Assembly: GCA_025352125.1 (NCBI GenBank)
Contig: JANXTZ010000028.1
Location: 1-64,000, forward strand
Reading direction: 5' to 3'
Source of the DNA: Deinococcales bacterium
GTDB lineage: Bacteria; Deinococcota; Deinococci; Deinococcales; JAAFIG01
DNA: 64,000 nucleotides
Shown: positions 8,910-17,700 of the stretch, one piece after another
Position numbering within the stretch: position 1 is the first letter of the stretch
How the letters are laid out: each line of letters starts with the position of its first letter
Program-made: the position numbers and the translations under genes
The notes under the pieces: generated by a model
Told to the model about the DNA's origin: nothing
Database searches by the model: none
Seen by the model: only the letters and a program-made list of their open reading frames with translations

Positions 8910-9063
8910 CTCAACTCCCAAAGCTTGCGCTTGCCGGTGATCTTTCTGACGCGAGGTTGAAGCGCTCAACAACGTATCGCCACAGGGATTAGATTCGTGT
9001 TTAAAAATGATACTTCGGGTTTCTTGCCATCAAATGAATATTTTGAACGCGCTCGAGCTGGGC

Positions 9064-9444
9064 TTAGTCTTGCATCGATAAATCGAGTAAAAATCTGGCT
9101 TGACAGTTTGGGCATTCGGTTTCGATCAAACCCTGATTTAAAACTTGCAAACTGCCCACCCCAGAATTGATTTGAATGTACAAATCTTGCAAAAACACGT
9201 AATCGGCGGCGTACAAACGCTCAAGCAGAGCCACGGAAACGGGTGAAAATCCGCCGAGGCGTGTGACCACCCGAGAGAGCAGCAAGATGCCCAAATAACC
9301 TTCATTGGCTTGCACTCGAGCGTCGGAGAGCGGTGCAATCTCGTCCAGGGTGGTGGCAAGCCGCATCACGCCCACGTTGTGCAGGTTGCCTGCCTCGTCC
9401 ACAAAACCTTTGGGCAGCGTGAATTCGTAATCGGTGTTTTGCAA
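9064..9444 (-). CDS. eCIS tail-assembly-type protein with C-terminal zinc ribbon
   Basis: This 126-residue protein begins with the pattern 'FTLPKGFVDEAGNLHNVGVMR', continues with 'LDEIAPLSD.RVQANEGYL' and 'LLSRVVTRLGG', and ends with a CPNC pair near residue 113. The arrangement is known from uncharacterised 'phage tail assembly' proteins encoded between tube genes of eCIS loci. It may chaperone tube or tape components during assembly. It is located between the two tube genes in the same direction. The function is inferred from position and pattern, and no catalytic residues are seen. Confidence 0.7.
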   Translation of the reverse strand: MQNTDYEFTLPKGFVDEAGNLHNVGVMRLATTLDEIAPLSDARVQANEGYLGILLLSRVVTRLGGFSPVSVALLERLYAADYVFLQDLYIQINSGVGSLQVLNQGLIETECPNCQARFLLDLSMQD

Positions 9445-9518
9445 GTCTCGTCCTTGGAACCAAAAGCTCGAGCGGACAACACGTGCCAGCTCGAGCGCTT
9501 ATCCATTGGCTTGGCGGC

Positions 9519-9986
9519 TTATGAAGAAGGGGTTGTGCCCGTGCGGGTGTAAGTGACTTCTTCGTAGACCAGGGTGATGGTTTCGACCACCGCTTCGCCG
9601 ACTTTGGGGTCGAGTTTGGAGGTTGTCATTTCCGATGGCCACATGTTGATGTAATTGGTGCGGGCAACTTCGGAGCCGTCGTTGTTGAGCATGATGATTG
9701 AAGCGTTGCAGCGGGCTTCGACGATCTTGCCTTTTTCAACCAGTTCGCGCCAGGCGAGCATCTCTTTGCTGCCCGTCAAACCGCGTGAGAGCTTGATCGG
9801 GGTCAGCTCGAGTGGACCTGGTTCGTACTTGATCATGGGTTGCCCCTGGGCGTTCACGTAACGGTGCTCGACCAGCTTGTTTTTGCTGCCACCACCCTCG
9901 TAGCCCGAGAAAATACCGACGACTTTGCCTTGAACGTCAACTCGCCAATATGCACCAACGACAATATCTGGAACTTTGTCAGCCAT
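9519..9986 (-). CDS. eCIS inner tube protein 1 (gp19/Hcp-like)
   Basis: This 155-residue tail tube family protein starts at the ATG at 9986 behind a perfect AGGAGG. The N-terminal 'GAYWRVDVQGKVVGIFSGYEG' and the central 'ELTPIKLSRGLTGSKEMLAWRELVE' segments are typical of the tube paralog that follows the sheath gene in eCIS and phage loci. It presumably forms the main part of the tube. A gap of 210 bp separates it from the sheath gene; I see no other gene in that gap (a 139-codon frame there overlaps both genes and lacks a ribosome site). Its own strong Shine-Dalgarno fits the high copy number a tube protein needs. Confidence 0.9.
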   Translation of the reverse strand: MADKVPDIVVGAYWRVDVQGKVVGIFSGYEGGGSKNKLVEHRYVNAQGQPMIKYEPGPLELTPIKLSRGLTGSKEMLAWRELVEKGKIVEARCNASIIMLNNDGSEVARTNYINMWPSEMTTSKLDPKVGEAVVETITLVYEEVTYTRTGTTPSS

Positions 9987-10196
9987 GATGAAACCTCCTG
10001 AAGAATGTGTACTGCCTTAAACCAAATGCGCATCACGACTCGAGGTTTGTCCAGACATGAGGGTCGAACGTGGTCCACGGTATGAAAATCGAAGGTATTC
10101 GTTTTTCGATACGGGTCCGAGGTTGCCCAACATTGCAAGGCTCGAGCGATTCGGGCAAAGTATACCCCAAAAACACGAGTGAAAGATGAATGCGTC

Positions 10197-11777
10197 CTAT
10201 TCGCTCTGCATTTTCTGACCGAAACGCATTCGCACAAACTCGGCTGGCTTGACTGGCGCGAGCGCAATGTCAATCGTTAAAAAGCCGCGATCCCGTTCGT
10301 CGGCAGGGTTGTTGTTGTCGTCCACGGTAATTCTGAAGGCTTCCTCTGGGGTCGAACCGAACAGTGCCCCGTCGCGCCAGACGCCTTTCATGAACGCGGT
10401 CAGATCGCGTTTGATCCGTTCCCACAAATCGCGGTTGTTTGGTTCAAAGACCACCCACTGCGTGCCGTTGAAGCACGATTTTTCGACGTAATTGAACAAG
10501 CGCCGCACGTTCAGATAACGCCATTGCGGATCACTCGAGAGGGTTCGTGCGCCCCAAACCCGCACGCCACGCGCTGTAAAGGTCCGAATGCAGTTGATGC
10601 CCGTTGGATTGAGGGTGTCCTGTTCATTTTTGGTGACCTCGTAGACTGGCTCGAGCGCCCCGCGCACAACCTCGTTGGCTGGGGCTTTGTGCACACCGCG
10701 CTCGTTGTCCGAGCGTGACCAGATGCCTGCCATGTGACCGCTCGGCGGCACTGAAATAGGTTTGCCGTCGGGTCCGTTGACTTTGACCCAAGGGTAGTAC
10801 AATGCAGCGTAGCTCGAGTCAAAATTGGATTCTTTTTCGCGCCATTTTTTGACCTGTTGCGGGGTCATGTTCGGCAGTGGGTCAATGATTGCCACACGGT
10901 CCATCAGGCGTTCACAGTGCGTGATCATGGCAAGCTGCACGGCTTTGACACCGTCTTTGTCAATTTTGCCATTTTCGTAAGCCCACATGATGTCGGGCGC
11001 ACAAATCATCGTCACGTCGTCGGCGATTTCCATCCCCTCCAAGCCACTGCGATCATCGACATTGCCGATAAACGTATTGGACTGCACTGGCATCAACTCG
11101 AGCGACTGCGAGGCTTTAATGACATGCACACCAATCTCTGGGGCGCGTTCGGCAAGCGTTCCGCTGGCTTTTTCTTCGACAATGACGGTAACCATTTTGC
11201 TGCTGGCAATGGCTTCCGCCACACTGGTCGCCTTCGCACCCTTTTGTGGTTTGCCGAGCACCAAGTTTTCAAAAAACTCTTCGACGCTATCAACCGTGAT
11301 CTTGACGTTAAAACTGCCCTCGCCCGCATCGCCACTGGACGGTGGCGCAATTTCGACGCTGATATCGCTCGAGGTGGATTGCTTGGCTTGAAAAGTCAGT
11401 GACATCATGGCTTTGCTGGCACGTGATGGCACATGAGCCTCGAGGGCTTTCAGGGCACCAGGATGCTTGTCGCTGTCAGCAATCTGAGGGTTGACGCGGG
11501 TCACATAACAGCGCCGTCCACCGTTGGAGAAAAAACCGAAAATGGATTGACCCAGGTAATAACCGTATTTGGAAAAACCACTGCGAACGCCACCCTCTTC
11601 GAGCGCCCCAAAAACCTTGACGTACTGCTCCCACGAGGTGATGAGCGTGGGTTTATTGATCGGACCATTGTCGGCAAACCCAACAAAACCCGCCATCGCT
11701 GTTCCCACACCCTCGATTGGACGTGGACCGGTACTGACCTCTTCAATAAAAACGCCTGGTGATAAATACTCTGGCAC
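10197..11777 (-). CDS. eCIS contractile sheath protein
   Basis: This 526-residue phage tail sheath family protein starts at a GTG at 11777 preceded by GGAGG. The N-terminus (PEYLSPGVFIEEVSTGPRPIEGVGT) is the classic sheath start. 'GRRCYVTRV' and the conserved C-terminal region with 'GVRVWGARTLSSDPQWRYLNVRRL' and 'FIEK/NYVEKS' elements are also present. Sheath subunits surround the tube and contract to drive it through the target envelope. The middle part (about 130-260) is the variable, surface-exposed region. It is the first gene of the minus-strand structural operon, and only one sheath gene is present. Confidence 0.95.
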   Translation of the reverse strand: MPEYLSPGVFIEEVSTGPRPIEGVGTAMAGFVGFADNGPINKPTLITSWEQYVKVFGALEEGGVRSGFSKYGYYLGQSIFGFFSNGGRRCYVTRVNPQIADSDKHPGALKALEAHVPSRASKAMMSLTFQAKQSTSSDISVEIAPPSSGDAGEGSFNVKITVDSVEEFFENLVLGKPQKGAKATSVAEAIASSKMVTVIVEEKASGTLAERAPEIGVHVIKASQSLELMPVQSNTFIGNVDDRSGLEGMEIADDVTMICAPDIMWAYENGKIDKDGVKAVQLAMITHCERLMDRVAIIDPLPNMTPQQVKKWREKESNFDSSYAALYYPWVKVNGPDGKPISVPPSGHMAGIWSRSDNERGVHKAPANEVVRGALEPVYEVTKNEQDTLNPTGINCIRTFTARGVRVWGARTLSSDPQWRYLNVRRLFNYVEKSCFNGTQWVVFEPNNRDLWERIKRDLTAFMKGVWRDGALFGSTPEEAFRITVDDNNNPADERDRGFLTIDIALAPVKPAEFVRMRFGQKMQSE

Positions 11778-11975
11778 TGGTATTTCCTCCCTAAAATAAG
11801 ATAAAAGTCTTCTTTAGTTTAATCGTATAATTCTGAACAAACTGAGAGTATTGTGATCAGTACAATTAAATGCCGTCCAACACGCAAAAAGATCAGGGTC
11901 TTTGATGAAAAAAATCTCACATCTTTGGTCATGTTAAGTTAACTCGAGAATCAAAGGTTCGACAGGAGCGTTTTT
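11778..11975. promoter_or_regulatory. Divergent promoter region between sheath and gp25-like genes
   Basis: This stretch of about 200 bp without a gene is clearly AT-richer than its flanks. It must hold the promoters for the minus-strand structural operon and the plus-strand baseplate gene. TATAAT-like boxes occur near 11,825 on both strands (the sequence is nearly self-complementary there), but I cannot pair them convincingly with -35 boxes. AGGAG at about 11,964-11,968 is the ribosome site of the gp25-like gene. Confidence 0.5.
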
Positions 11976-12374
11976 GTGAGCGAACGGGATTTTTTAGGGG
12001 TTGGATGGGCATTTCCGGTCGGCGTAGACCCACGGGGTCGAATTGCCGTCGCCCGCAACGAGCAAGACGTTGAACAGGCAATTCAAATGATTCTGCTGAC
12101 CCCCAAAGGACAACGCGTCATGCGACCAGAATTTGGTTGTCAAATTCACGACCTGATCTTCTCGAGCGCCGATGCCACCATGATCGGTTTGGCAGCCTAT
12201 TACGTCGAAGAAGCCCTGAAAATGTGGGAACCGCGGATTCGTCTGGTATCGGTGCTGGTCGAACCCGACCCTGCCAACAATGGTTTGTTGATGGTTGACA
12301 TCAATTACGAGATCAAAGCCACGCATGACAGACGGTCACTGGTGTTCCCGTTTTACCGTATTCCTGGAGAATAA
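11976..12374 (+). CDS. eCIS baseplate wedge protein, GPW/gp25 family
   Basis: This 132-residue protein starts at a GTG with AGGAG 7 nt upstream. It shows the gp25 pattern: 'GVGWAFPVGVDPRGRIAVARNEQDVEQAIQMILLTPKGQRVMRPEFGCQIHDLIF', later 'EEALKMWEPRIRL'. In T4 and eCIS, gp25 starts sheath polymerisation on the baseplate. It is the only injection-system gene on the plus strand. The baseplate-J-like partners that normally follow gp25 are absent here; AT-rich toxin/immunity DNA begins instead. Either the cluster was split by insertion of that DNA or the remaining baseplate genes lie elsewhere. Confidence 0.92.
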   Translation: MSERDFLGVGWAFPVGVDPRGRIAVARNEQDVEQAIQMILLTPKGQRVMRPEFGCQIHDLIFSSADATMIGLAAYYVEEALKMWEPRIRLVSVLVEPDPANNGLLMVDINYEIKATHDRRSLVFPFYRIPGE

Positions 12375-12400
12375 CAACCTGTTTTTTGAGCGATTAAACG

Positions 12401-12565
12401 TTATCTCGAGTTTTGATGAATAAAATCTTTTATGACTTTATCGCTGACTTGAATTTCACCACAAGAAATCTGATCTGAAAATGGTAAAGACAAATAGGGT
12501 GGTATTCCATTGATCGTGAGAATCGAAGTAACGAGAAGACAACACATACTTAACTTTCTCGGCAT
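12401..12565 (-). CDS. Small hypothetical protein, possibly exported
   Basis: This is a 54-residue frame from the ATG at 12565; an upstream TTG at 12604 would add 13 residues. Residues 5-20 form a short hydrophobic stretch with two Cys (SMCCLLVTSILTI), compatible with a signal or lipoprotein-like start. There is no recognisable domain and no clear Shine-Dalgarno. It lies directly behind the toxin-tip remnant, where an immunity gene would be expected in a displaced toxin/immunity cassette. It converges with the gp25-like gene 26 bp away. The evidence that it is expressed is weak. Confidence 0.3.
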   Translation of the reverse strand: MPRKLSMCCLLVTSILTINGIPPYLSLPFSDQISCGEIQVSDKVIKDFIHQNSR

Positions 12566-12644
12566 GAAGTCTTTTATAAAAGAAATCTTCACTGTTTTTG
12601 TCAACGAAAGCCAGAAGATTGGCTGCGCTTATCTTTATTTTACC

Positions 12645-12916
12645 TTACACAACATCAACTGTTAATTCTGCGACTTCTCGAGAAATAGCCCTGAATTCAT
12701 CTGGATTTGCAATTGGTTCAAGATTGGCTCGTCGGTCATTGACATGGCGCACGGGTTTGCCGTTCGCCCCAACTCGGGCTTCTCCCGCAGGGCTGGCAGC
12801 GCTGACGCCCACGCCAAACCACATGCTGGGGGTCTCTCAGCATGTCCCCAAAATCCTGGAATTTTCCGCTGATCAGTAAACTCGAGAATAATTTTACGTT
12901 GCTTGAGCAATTGAGT
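12645..12916 (-). pseudogene. Remnant of an effector pre-toxin region with a different C-terminal tip
   Basis: Reading leftwards from 12,916, the DNA encodes LFSSLLISGKFQDFGDMLRDP and, in the next frame, GVGVSAASPAGEARVGANGKPVR. This matches the segment of the 2100-residue effector encoded at about 17,185-17,345. A run of five G (four in the intact gene) near 12,829-12,833 shifts the frame. After the matching part, the sequence continues as a different short tip ending ELTVDVV at a TAA at 12,645. It has no start of its own and abuts the stop of the 181-aa gene. This is the structure expected of an orphan toxin-tip cassette left by recombination in a polymorphic toxin locus. Confidence 0.8.
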
Positions 12917-13462
12917 TTATGAAATTCCAAGTGATTCCTCATTTGAAACATAATCACCCAAGGAATCAGATTTCTGAGATTTGTACTTTTCATGAAAGTA
13001 CAAAATACGGTTTTGCTGCCAAGTCGATTCCGCATCGGGATTATCAGAAGCTTCCAGTGCGTATTTGATGGTATCTTCAATAAAAAAATCGGAAATCTCA
13101 AAAAAATCGCTTTTGAATTTGGCGCTGTTGTCTCTGCTCAAGTATGTAAATTCGTAAGCATCGATTTCCCAAACGCTGTAATAAAGAGCCGATATTGCCG
13201 AATAAATGGCTGATCGTATTTTTTGTGAATTTTGAAAGACCGCCGCGTGTTCAAAAAGGGGTTGCGTTAAGTTGTAAATATCCAGAGCAGTGTTTTTCTG
13301 ATCTTTCAACCAGCTTTGAGCTGAATCAAATACCGCTCGAGTGTCAGACAAAACATCTTTTTCTGAATTGAACACATCTTTTACATGCTCTGCTATAGAT
13401 AAAATTAATGCCAGGCGTGGGCGAAGTGCGGTTTCTTTTACGGTTTCAATGACTTTTTTCAT
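12917..13462 (-). CDS. Putative immunity protein (alpha-helical, unknown family)
   Basis: This is a 181-residue product from the ATG at 13462; a TTG 18 codons upstream is less likely. It appears mostly helical, with Lys/Glu-rich segments and aromatic clusters ('AISALYYSVWEIDAYEFTYLSRDN'). It has no signal peptide and I recognise no domain, so it should be cytoplasmic. It is AT-rich, 28 bp after the four-gene paralog array and directly before the orphan toxin-tip remnant. By position it is an immunity protein, either for the deaminase domain of the 2100-aa effector or for the toxin to which the remnant tip once belonged. Function is inferred only from context. Confidence 0.5.
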   Translation of the reverse strand: MKKVIETVKETALRPRLALILSIAEHVKDVFNSEKDVLSDTRAVFDSAQSWLKDQKNTALDIYNLTQPLFEHAAVFQNSQKIRSAIYSAISALYYSVWEIDAYEFTYLSRDNSAKFKSDFFEISDFFIEDTIKYALEASDNPDAESTWQQNRILYFHEKYKSQKSDSLGDYVSNEESLGIS

Positions 13463-13490
13463 AATTAATAAAGTGAAGGGTATGGCGAAT

Positions 13491-13790
13491 TTATTCTTTC
13501 CATTTGTATATTTCAATAATATGATCGGCGAATTCTTTTAAATTCATAATTTCACTACTGCCAACATAGTATTTATACTCGAGTCTTTCAATTCTTTTCT
13601 CTGGCGTACTAGCACCGGCGTAATAATCTGGGTCAACAAATGATTTGAGTTTTTCGTAATCAAAAGGTTCTTTACCAGAATGTACTGCCTCGAGTTTTTT
13701 TTGCCTTAAACTTTCCTCAGCAAAAATACGATTTCGTTCCATCAAGTTGTCCACAAATTCTTTTGCTGCTTCACCTTCTACAATAGTCAT
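13491..13790 (-). CDS. Putative immunity protein A2 (paralog array)
   Basis: This 99-residue protein from the ATG at 13790 is the last of four small paralogs. It is very close to A1 (14425-14724): both share EGEAAKEF/KGEAAKEF, LRQKKLEAVHSGKEPFDYEK, SFVDPDYYA and the ending YKWKE. It is predicted helical and acidic/basic mixed, with no signal peptide. It begins 4 nt after B2 ends, so the array is one operon. The array follows directly on the effector gene ending in a zeta-kinase-like domain, so an antitoxin/immunity role is the simplest reading. No similarity to the known epsilon antitoxin is obvious. At several codons A2 carries CTCGAG where A1 has a synonymous alternative. Confidence 0.6.
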   Translation of the reverse strand: MTIVEGEAAKEFVDNLMERNRIFAEESLRQKKLEAVHSGKEPFDYEKLKSFVDPDYYAGASTPEKRIERLEYKYYVGSSEIMNLKEFADHIIEIYKWKE

Positions 13791-13794
13791 AAAA

Positions 13795-14097
13795 TTAGCG
13801 TTCTGCCCATTGGTTTGATTCATTAATATCATTTAAAAATTCTTCAATACTTTTTAAACTTGCTTTTCGTACATAATAAATATATTCAAGATTTGCCTTT
13901 CTTTGTTCTGGCGTTTCCCCACTCACATAAGTGCTTATGTCAACTAACGAAATAATTTTCTCATAATCAAATGGTTCTTTGCCTGTATTCATTGCCTCTT
14001 CTTTTGCTTCATGAAGCCAATTCTTTTTTTGAAGTTCATTTTTCTGTCTTGTTGATTTAAAAAGTGCTTTTGATTTTTCATCATTCAAAATGATCAT
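13795..14097 (-). CDS. Putative immunity protein B2 (paralog array)
   Basis: This is a 100-residue product from the ATG at 14097; an ATG at 14118 inside the previous gene would add seven residues. It shares with B1 the segments KEPFDYEK/KENFNYEK, SLVDISTY, GETPEQ.KANLEYIYYVRKASLKSIEEF and QWAER at the end. The N-terminal 35 residues differ from the other three, with more Lys. The YEK, S-V-D and E-Y-x-Y-Y positions are also common to the A type, showing a single ancestor for all four. Gene spacing is 4-5 nt on both sides. Divergence of the N-terminal helix may mean that it binds a different toxin variant. Confidence 0.55.
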   Translation of the reverse strand: MIILNDEKSKALFKSTRQKNELQKKNWLHEAKEEAMNTGKEPFDYEKIISLVDISTYVSGETPEQRKANLEYIYYVRKASLKSIEEFLNDINESNQWAER

Positions 14098-14102
14098 ATA
14101 AA

Positions 14103-14405
14103 CTAGCGCTCCGCCCATTGGTTTATCTCATTTATGTCATTTGCAAATTCTTCAATACTTTTCAAACTCGCTTTTCGTACATAATAAATATACTCGAGAT
14201 TTGCTTTTTGTTGCTCAGGAGTCTCGCCATTTGCAAAAGTGCTTATGTCAACCAATGAAATTAACTTTTCATAATTGAAATTTTCTTTTCCAACCTTTAA
14301 AGCTTCTATTTTTTCTTGCTTTAATTCTTCCTCTGCGCGTAAACGATTGCGCTCACGTGCGTATTCGGTAAATTCTTTTGCGGCGTCACCTTCTAAAATA
14401 GTCAT
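14103..14405 (-). CDS. Putative immunity protein B1 (paralog array)
   Basis: This is a 100-residue product from the ATG at 14405, chosen because AGGA lies 7 nt upstream and because the MTILEGDAAKEF start matches the other family members; the frame extends further up without support. It keeps the family core (YEKLISLVDIST, TPEQQKANLEYIYYVRKASLKSIEEFANDINEINQWAER). No membrane or signal segment is present. Together with B2 it forms the B subtype, sandwiched between the two A-type genes. The role as cytoplasmic immunity to the upstream deaminase/zeta-kinase effector is inferred from position. Confidence 0.58.
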   Translation of the reverse strand: MTILEGDAAKEFTEYARERNRLRAEEELKQEKIEALKVGKENFNYEKLISLVDISTFANGETPEQQKANLEYIYYVRKASLKSIEEFANDINEINQWAER

Positions 14406-14424
14406 TTGTTTATCCTGAGTTAAA

Positions 14425-14724
14425 TTATTCTTTCCACTTATATACTTCAATAATATGATCTGCAAATTCCTTTAAGCTCATTACGCGGGAATTGGAAACA
14501 TAATATTTGTATTCCAATCTTTCGATCCGTTTTTCTGGTGTACCAGCATCAGCGTAATAATCTGGGTCAACAAATGATTTAAGTTTCTCGTAATCAAAAG
14601 GTTCTTTACCAGAATGTACCGCCTCAAGTTTTTTTTGCCTTAAATTTTCTTCAGCAAAAATACGATCTCGCTCTCTTGCATTTCTTACAAATTCTTTCGC
14701 AGCCTCACCTTTTAAGCTCTCCAT
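14425..14724 (-). CDS. Putative immunity protein A1 (paralog array)
   Basis: This 99-residue protein starts 1 bp after the stop of the 2100-residue effector gene, which makes co-translation and a toxin-immunity relation likely. The sequence is helical with an N-terminal GEAAKEF motif shared by three of the four paralogs, a central KEPFDYEKLKSFVDPDYYA and a C-terminal FADHIIEVYKWKE. The DNA is about 33% GC and holds no CTCGAG copy, unlike the structural genes, pointing to recent acquisition. I know no named family for it. The closest copy is A2, with roughly four of five residues identical by eye. Confidence 0.62.
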   Translation of the reverse strand: MESLKGEAAKEFVRNARERDRIFAEENLRQKKLEAVHSGKEPFDYEKLKSFVDPDYYADAGTPEKRIERLEYKYYVSNSRVMSLKEFADHIIEVYKWKE

Positions 14725-14725
14725 A

Positions 14726-17700
14726 TTATTTACCTGTCTTCTTTGTACTATGCGCGTTTAAAGCAGTTTCCCAAGTTTGACCAATGTATGGTTCTAATAT
14801 TTCACGTACTTTTGCAGCACGCTCACCTGATAATGATTGAGTTAAGGATTCAATTAATTGTGATGAAATCTTTTTGTTTGCAATCATTTGTGAGAAATCA
14901 TCGCCTGATTTGGCTGTAATCTCGAGATACATTTCTTTCTGGAATACTTCAACTGAACCATTAATTACTTCTGCTACTTTGACCTTACTTCCATCAGGTA
15001 AAGTGCCATAAAGTTCGTATTTACCAAGATTCGGATGGTCTTCATAAAATTCAATTACATTTGCACGATTTGTTCTAATATCCCTAAAACCATCAGCAAT
15101 GATTTGATACGGTGGTAATGGATCATTCCCACCAGGAATACGTTCTAAAACCCCTGCCAGCGAAACCTCGAGCGGCGCATCGACATCATAAACATTCAGC
15201 TTTCGCCCCGTATCCTCCGCCATTTTTGCATATGTCTGGACATCCTCGAGTCGCGCAAGACGCTTGTCAATCAGAATGCTACCCAATTCTGCGCCATCGG
15301 AGGTTTGAATGGTTCGCAATGTGTCCTCAAATTTACCTGCAAGCGTCGATGATTCGGAATGCGTTTGACTTGAAGTGAGTGTGATATCCGTCTGCGCTTC
15401 ACGCAAATCGACTTTGAAATCATCGGGATTCACCCCTCGGTGACGTAAATCCTTGGTGGCATTGACGGGTTCCTCGAGTTCGGGAATGTTGCCTTTGATG
15501 GCTCGGGTTTTACCTGCCGCCGTGTTGCCGCGCATGGCGTAAATGGTTGGGTCGCCCATTTGCGCGGCGTCGGCAAATTGTTGGGCATCGCCTTGGGCTT
15601 TTTCGATCAATTCTTGATGGAGGGCTTGTCGCTCAGGAGTCCAATTGGTGGGGTCATCTAAAAATTTCCAACGTTCAGGACCGTAAGGGGGCAATTCTTT
15701 GGTGGTGTATGCCGAGATGGTTTCTTCGCCCTGTGAAAGCTTTTGCCTTGGGGCATCCAACTCGGTGGATTTGATTTCAGGCTTGACTATTTCAGAACTG
15801 GGTTTAACCGTCGTTGTTTCATCTGCCAGGACACCTGCCCTATTGAGCGGCGATGAATTGGTCGATTGAATTATTTTTCCACCTTTGACGGTCAAAACTT
15901 CACCCGTATTGCTGTTGGTGATCTCAAATGTCAGTCCTGGGTACTTTTGACTCATTTGACTCAACACGCCAGGGTCAACAGTAGTGCCCGACTTTGTTGG
16001 GCTCAGTCCTTGGCGACAGACTGAGCAAACTTCTTGATCAACATGAACAAAAACACTTTTACCTTCAAGGTCAGCAGGCGTTATTTTACCCTGAGCAATC
16101 AGCTCTTGTAATTTGGCGTCCAGTTGTCCACCAAGGTTTTGCTCGGCATGGTTTTTGGTCGCCCCAAAATCTTGCGGAGATTCAAAGGTTTTATTCGCTG
16201 GACCACCCGCCTCTTTTGAACCGCCCCTGAAGACCTGATCTTGCAAACCTGGGATATCTGTCGCACCGACAGCCACAGTCCCACCTTCCCATTTAAACTT
16301 GCCGTCTTCACCACGTACACGCTGCTTGGGAATGCCAGTATCTTCACGGACTTGCTGAAGTTGTTCTTGTAAGAATTGCGCTCGCTGTTGAGGGTCTTGC
16401 AGTGATATGGGTTGCTCTTGGGTTCGAGTCGAAAAATTCTCGAGGTTCTTGGCAAATTGAGCACCGTCTCGGTCCATGTTCCACAAAAAATCATGGGCTT
16501 CTCGCGGATTTTTGGTGTTTTCCAATTTGCTTTTGAGTGAGGTAGCCTCCTCGGGTGTAATCTTCCCTTTCGCAGCAAGTCTGTCGATTCGTTCTTGAGC
16601 TTTATTTTGATACTCACTGGTACTTTTACTTGGATCAAACTTTTCAACAAGTTCAATTTCACCAAATCCGTTTTGTTTGCGGACTTCAGCGCTATTGGCA
16701 GCTTCTTTAAATGTTTCACTCTTTTGACGCAATTGTGCCGCTTCATTTAATAACTTGGCACGTTGAGGATCATTGGCTGGTAAATCTGCCGCTGCCTTCT
16801 CGCGCCAAGCCGCCATCTGCTCGTGTTTCTTGGCTTCAAACTCGAGTTCGTACTTTCTCGAGTTGATCGGGGTTTCGCGTTCTGTGCCTAAAATTCTCTC
16901 TTTGGCTTGGTTTAAAGGACTGTTGTCTTTACGAACTTGCTTGGCAACATCTTCATGGATTTTCACATCGTTTGGATGCGCACCCTCACCAACCTCGAGC
17001 TTGGTTTTGCCCTCTTCAAAACCACCGACACGTTGTCCTTCAGGACCGATATTGGGGTTGACTTCGGTTCTGACTTTGACGTTGCCAAAACCTGTGACAT
17101 CACCAACTTTATAACCTGCACCCTTGCCAAAATTCTCGCCCGCGCCAAAAGCCCGTTCTTGAATGATCTCGAGCTTGTTGGCGGGACGCACAGGTTCGCC
17201 GTTCGTCCCGACTCGGGTTCCGCCCGCATGGCTGGCGGCGCTGACGCCCACGCCAATCCACATGCTGGGGTCTCTCAACATGTCCCCGAAATCCTGGAAT
17301 TTTCCGGTCGTCAAAAGACTCGAGAATTGGCTGCTGACCACGCCGTTGACCTGATCGAGGATCATCTTGCCCGCAAACGTGTTGGCTTTGTTGCCGATGG
17401 CTGAAAGCATGGTTCTCGAGGATGCGGCGGCGGCATTTGCCCCGCTCGAGAAGGCGTAACCGAGTCCGCCGCCAATCGCGCCACTGATCGCGCCGACCAG
17501 CATGGCTTGTCCGACGCCCTCAAAAATGGCTTTGCCGTCGATGGCGTTGCTGCCCATCTGAATGACCGCGCCCGATAACGCGCCAACAATCGCACCGCCA
17601 ACAATTGCGCCGATAGCGCCTGCTGCGGCTCCCGCACCCATCGTTGCCGCGAATGCACCGACCGCGCCGATCACGGCTGGACCAATGACCAAGGCGATCA

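Noticed and set aside
9854..10273. 139-codon reading frame on the minus strand between tube and sheath genes
   Set aside because: It overlaps both flanking genes in another frame, has no ribosome site and no recognisable protein features.
12598..12879. Plus-strand 93-codon frame over the toxin-tip remnant
   Set aside because: The matching protein similarity to the effector is on the minus strand.
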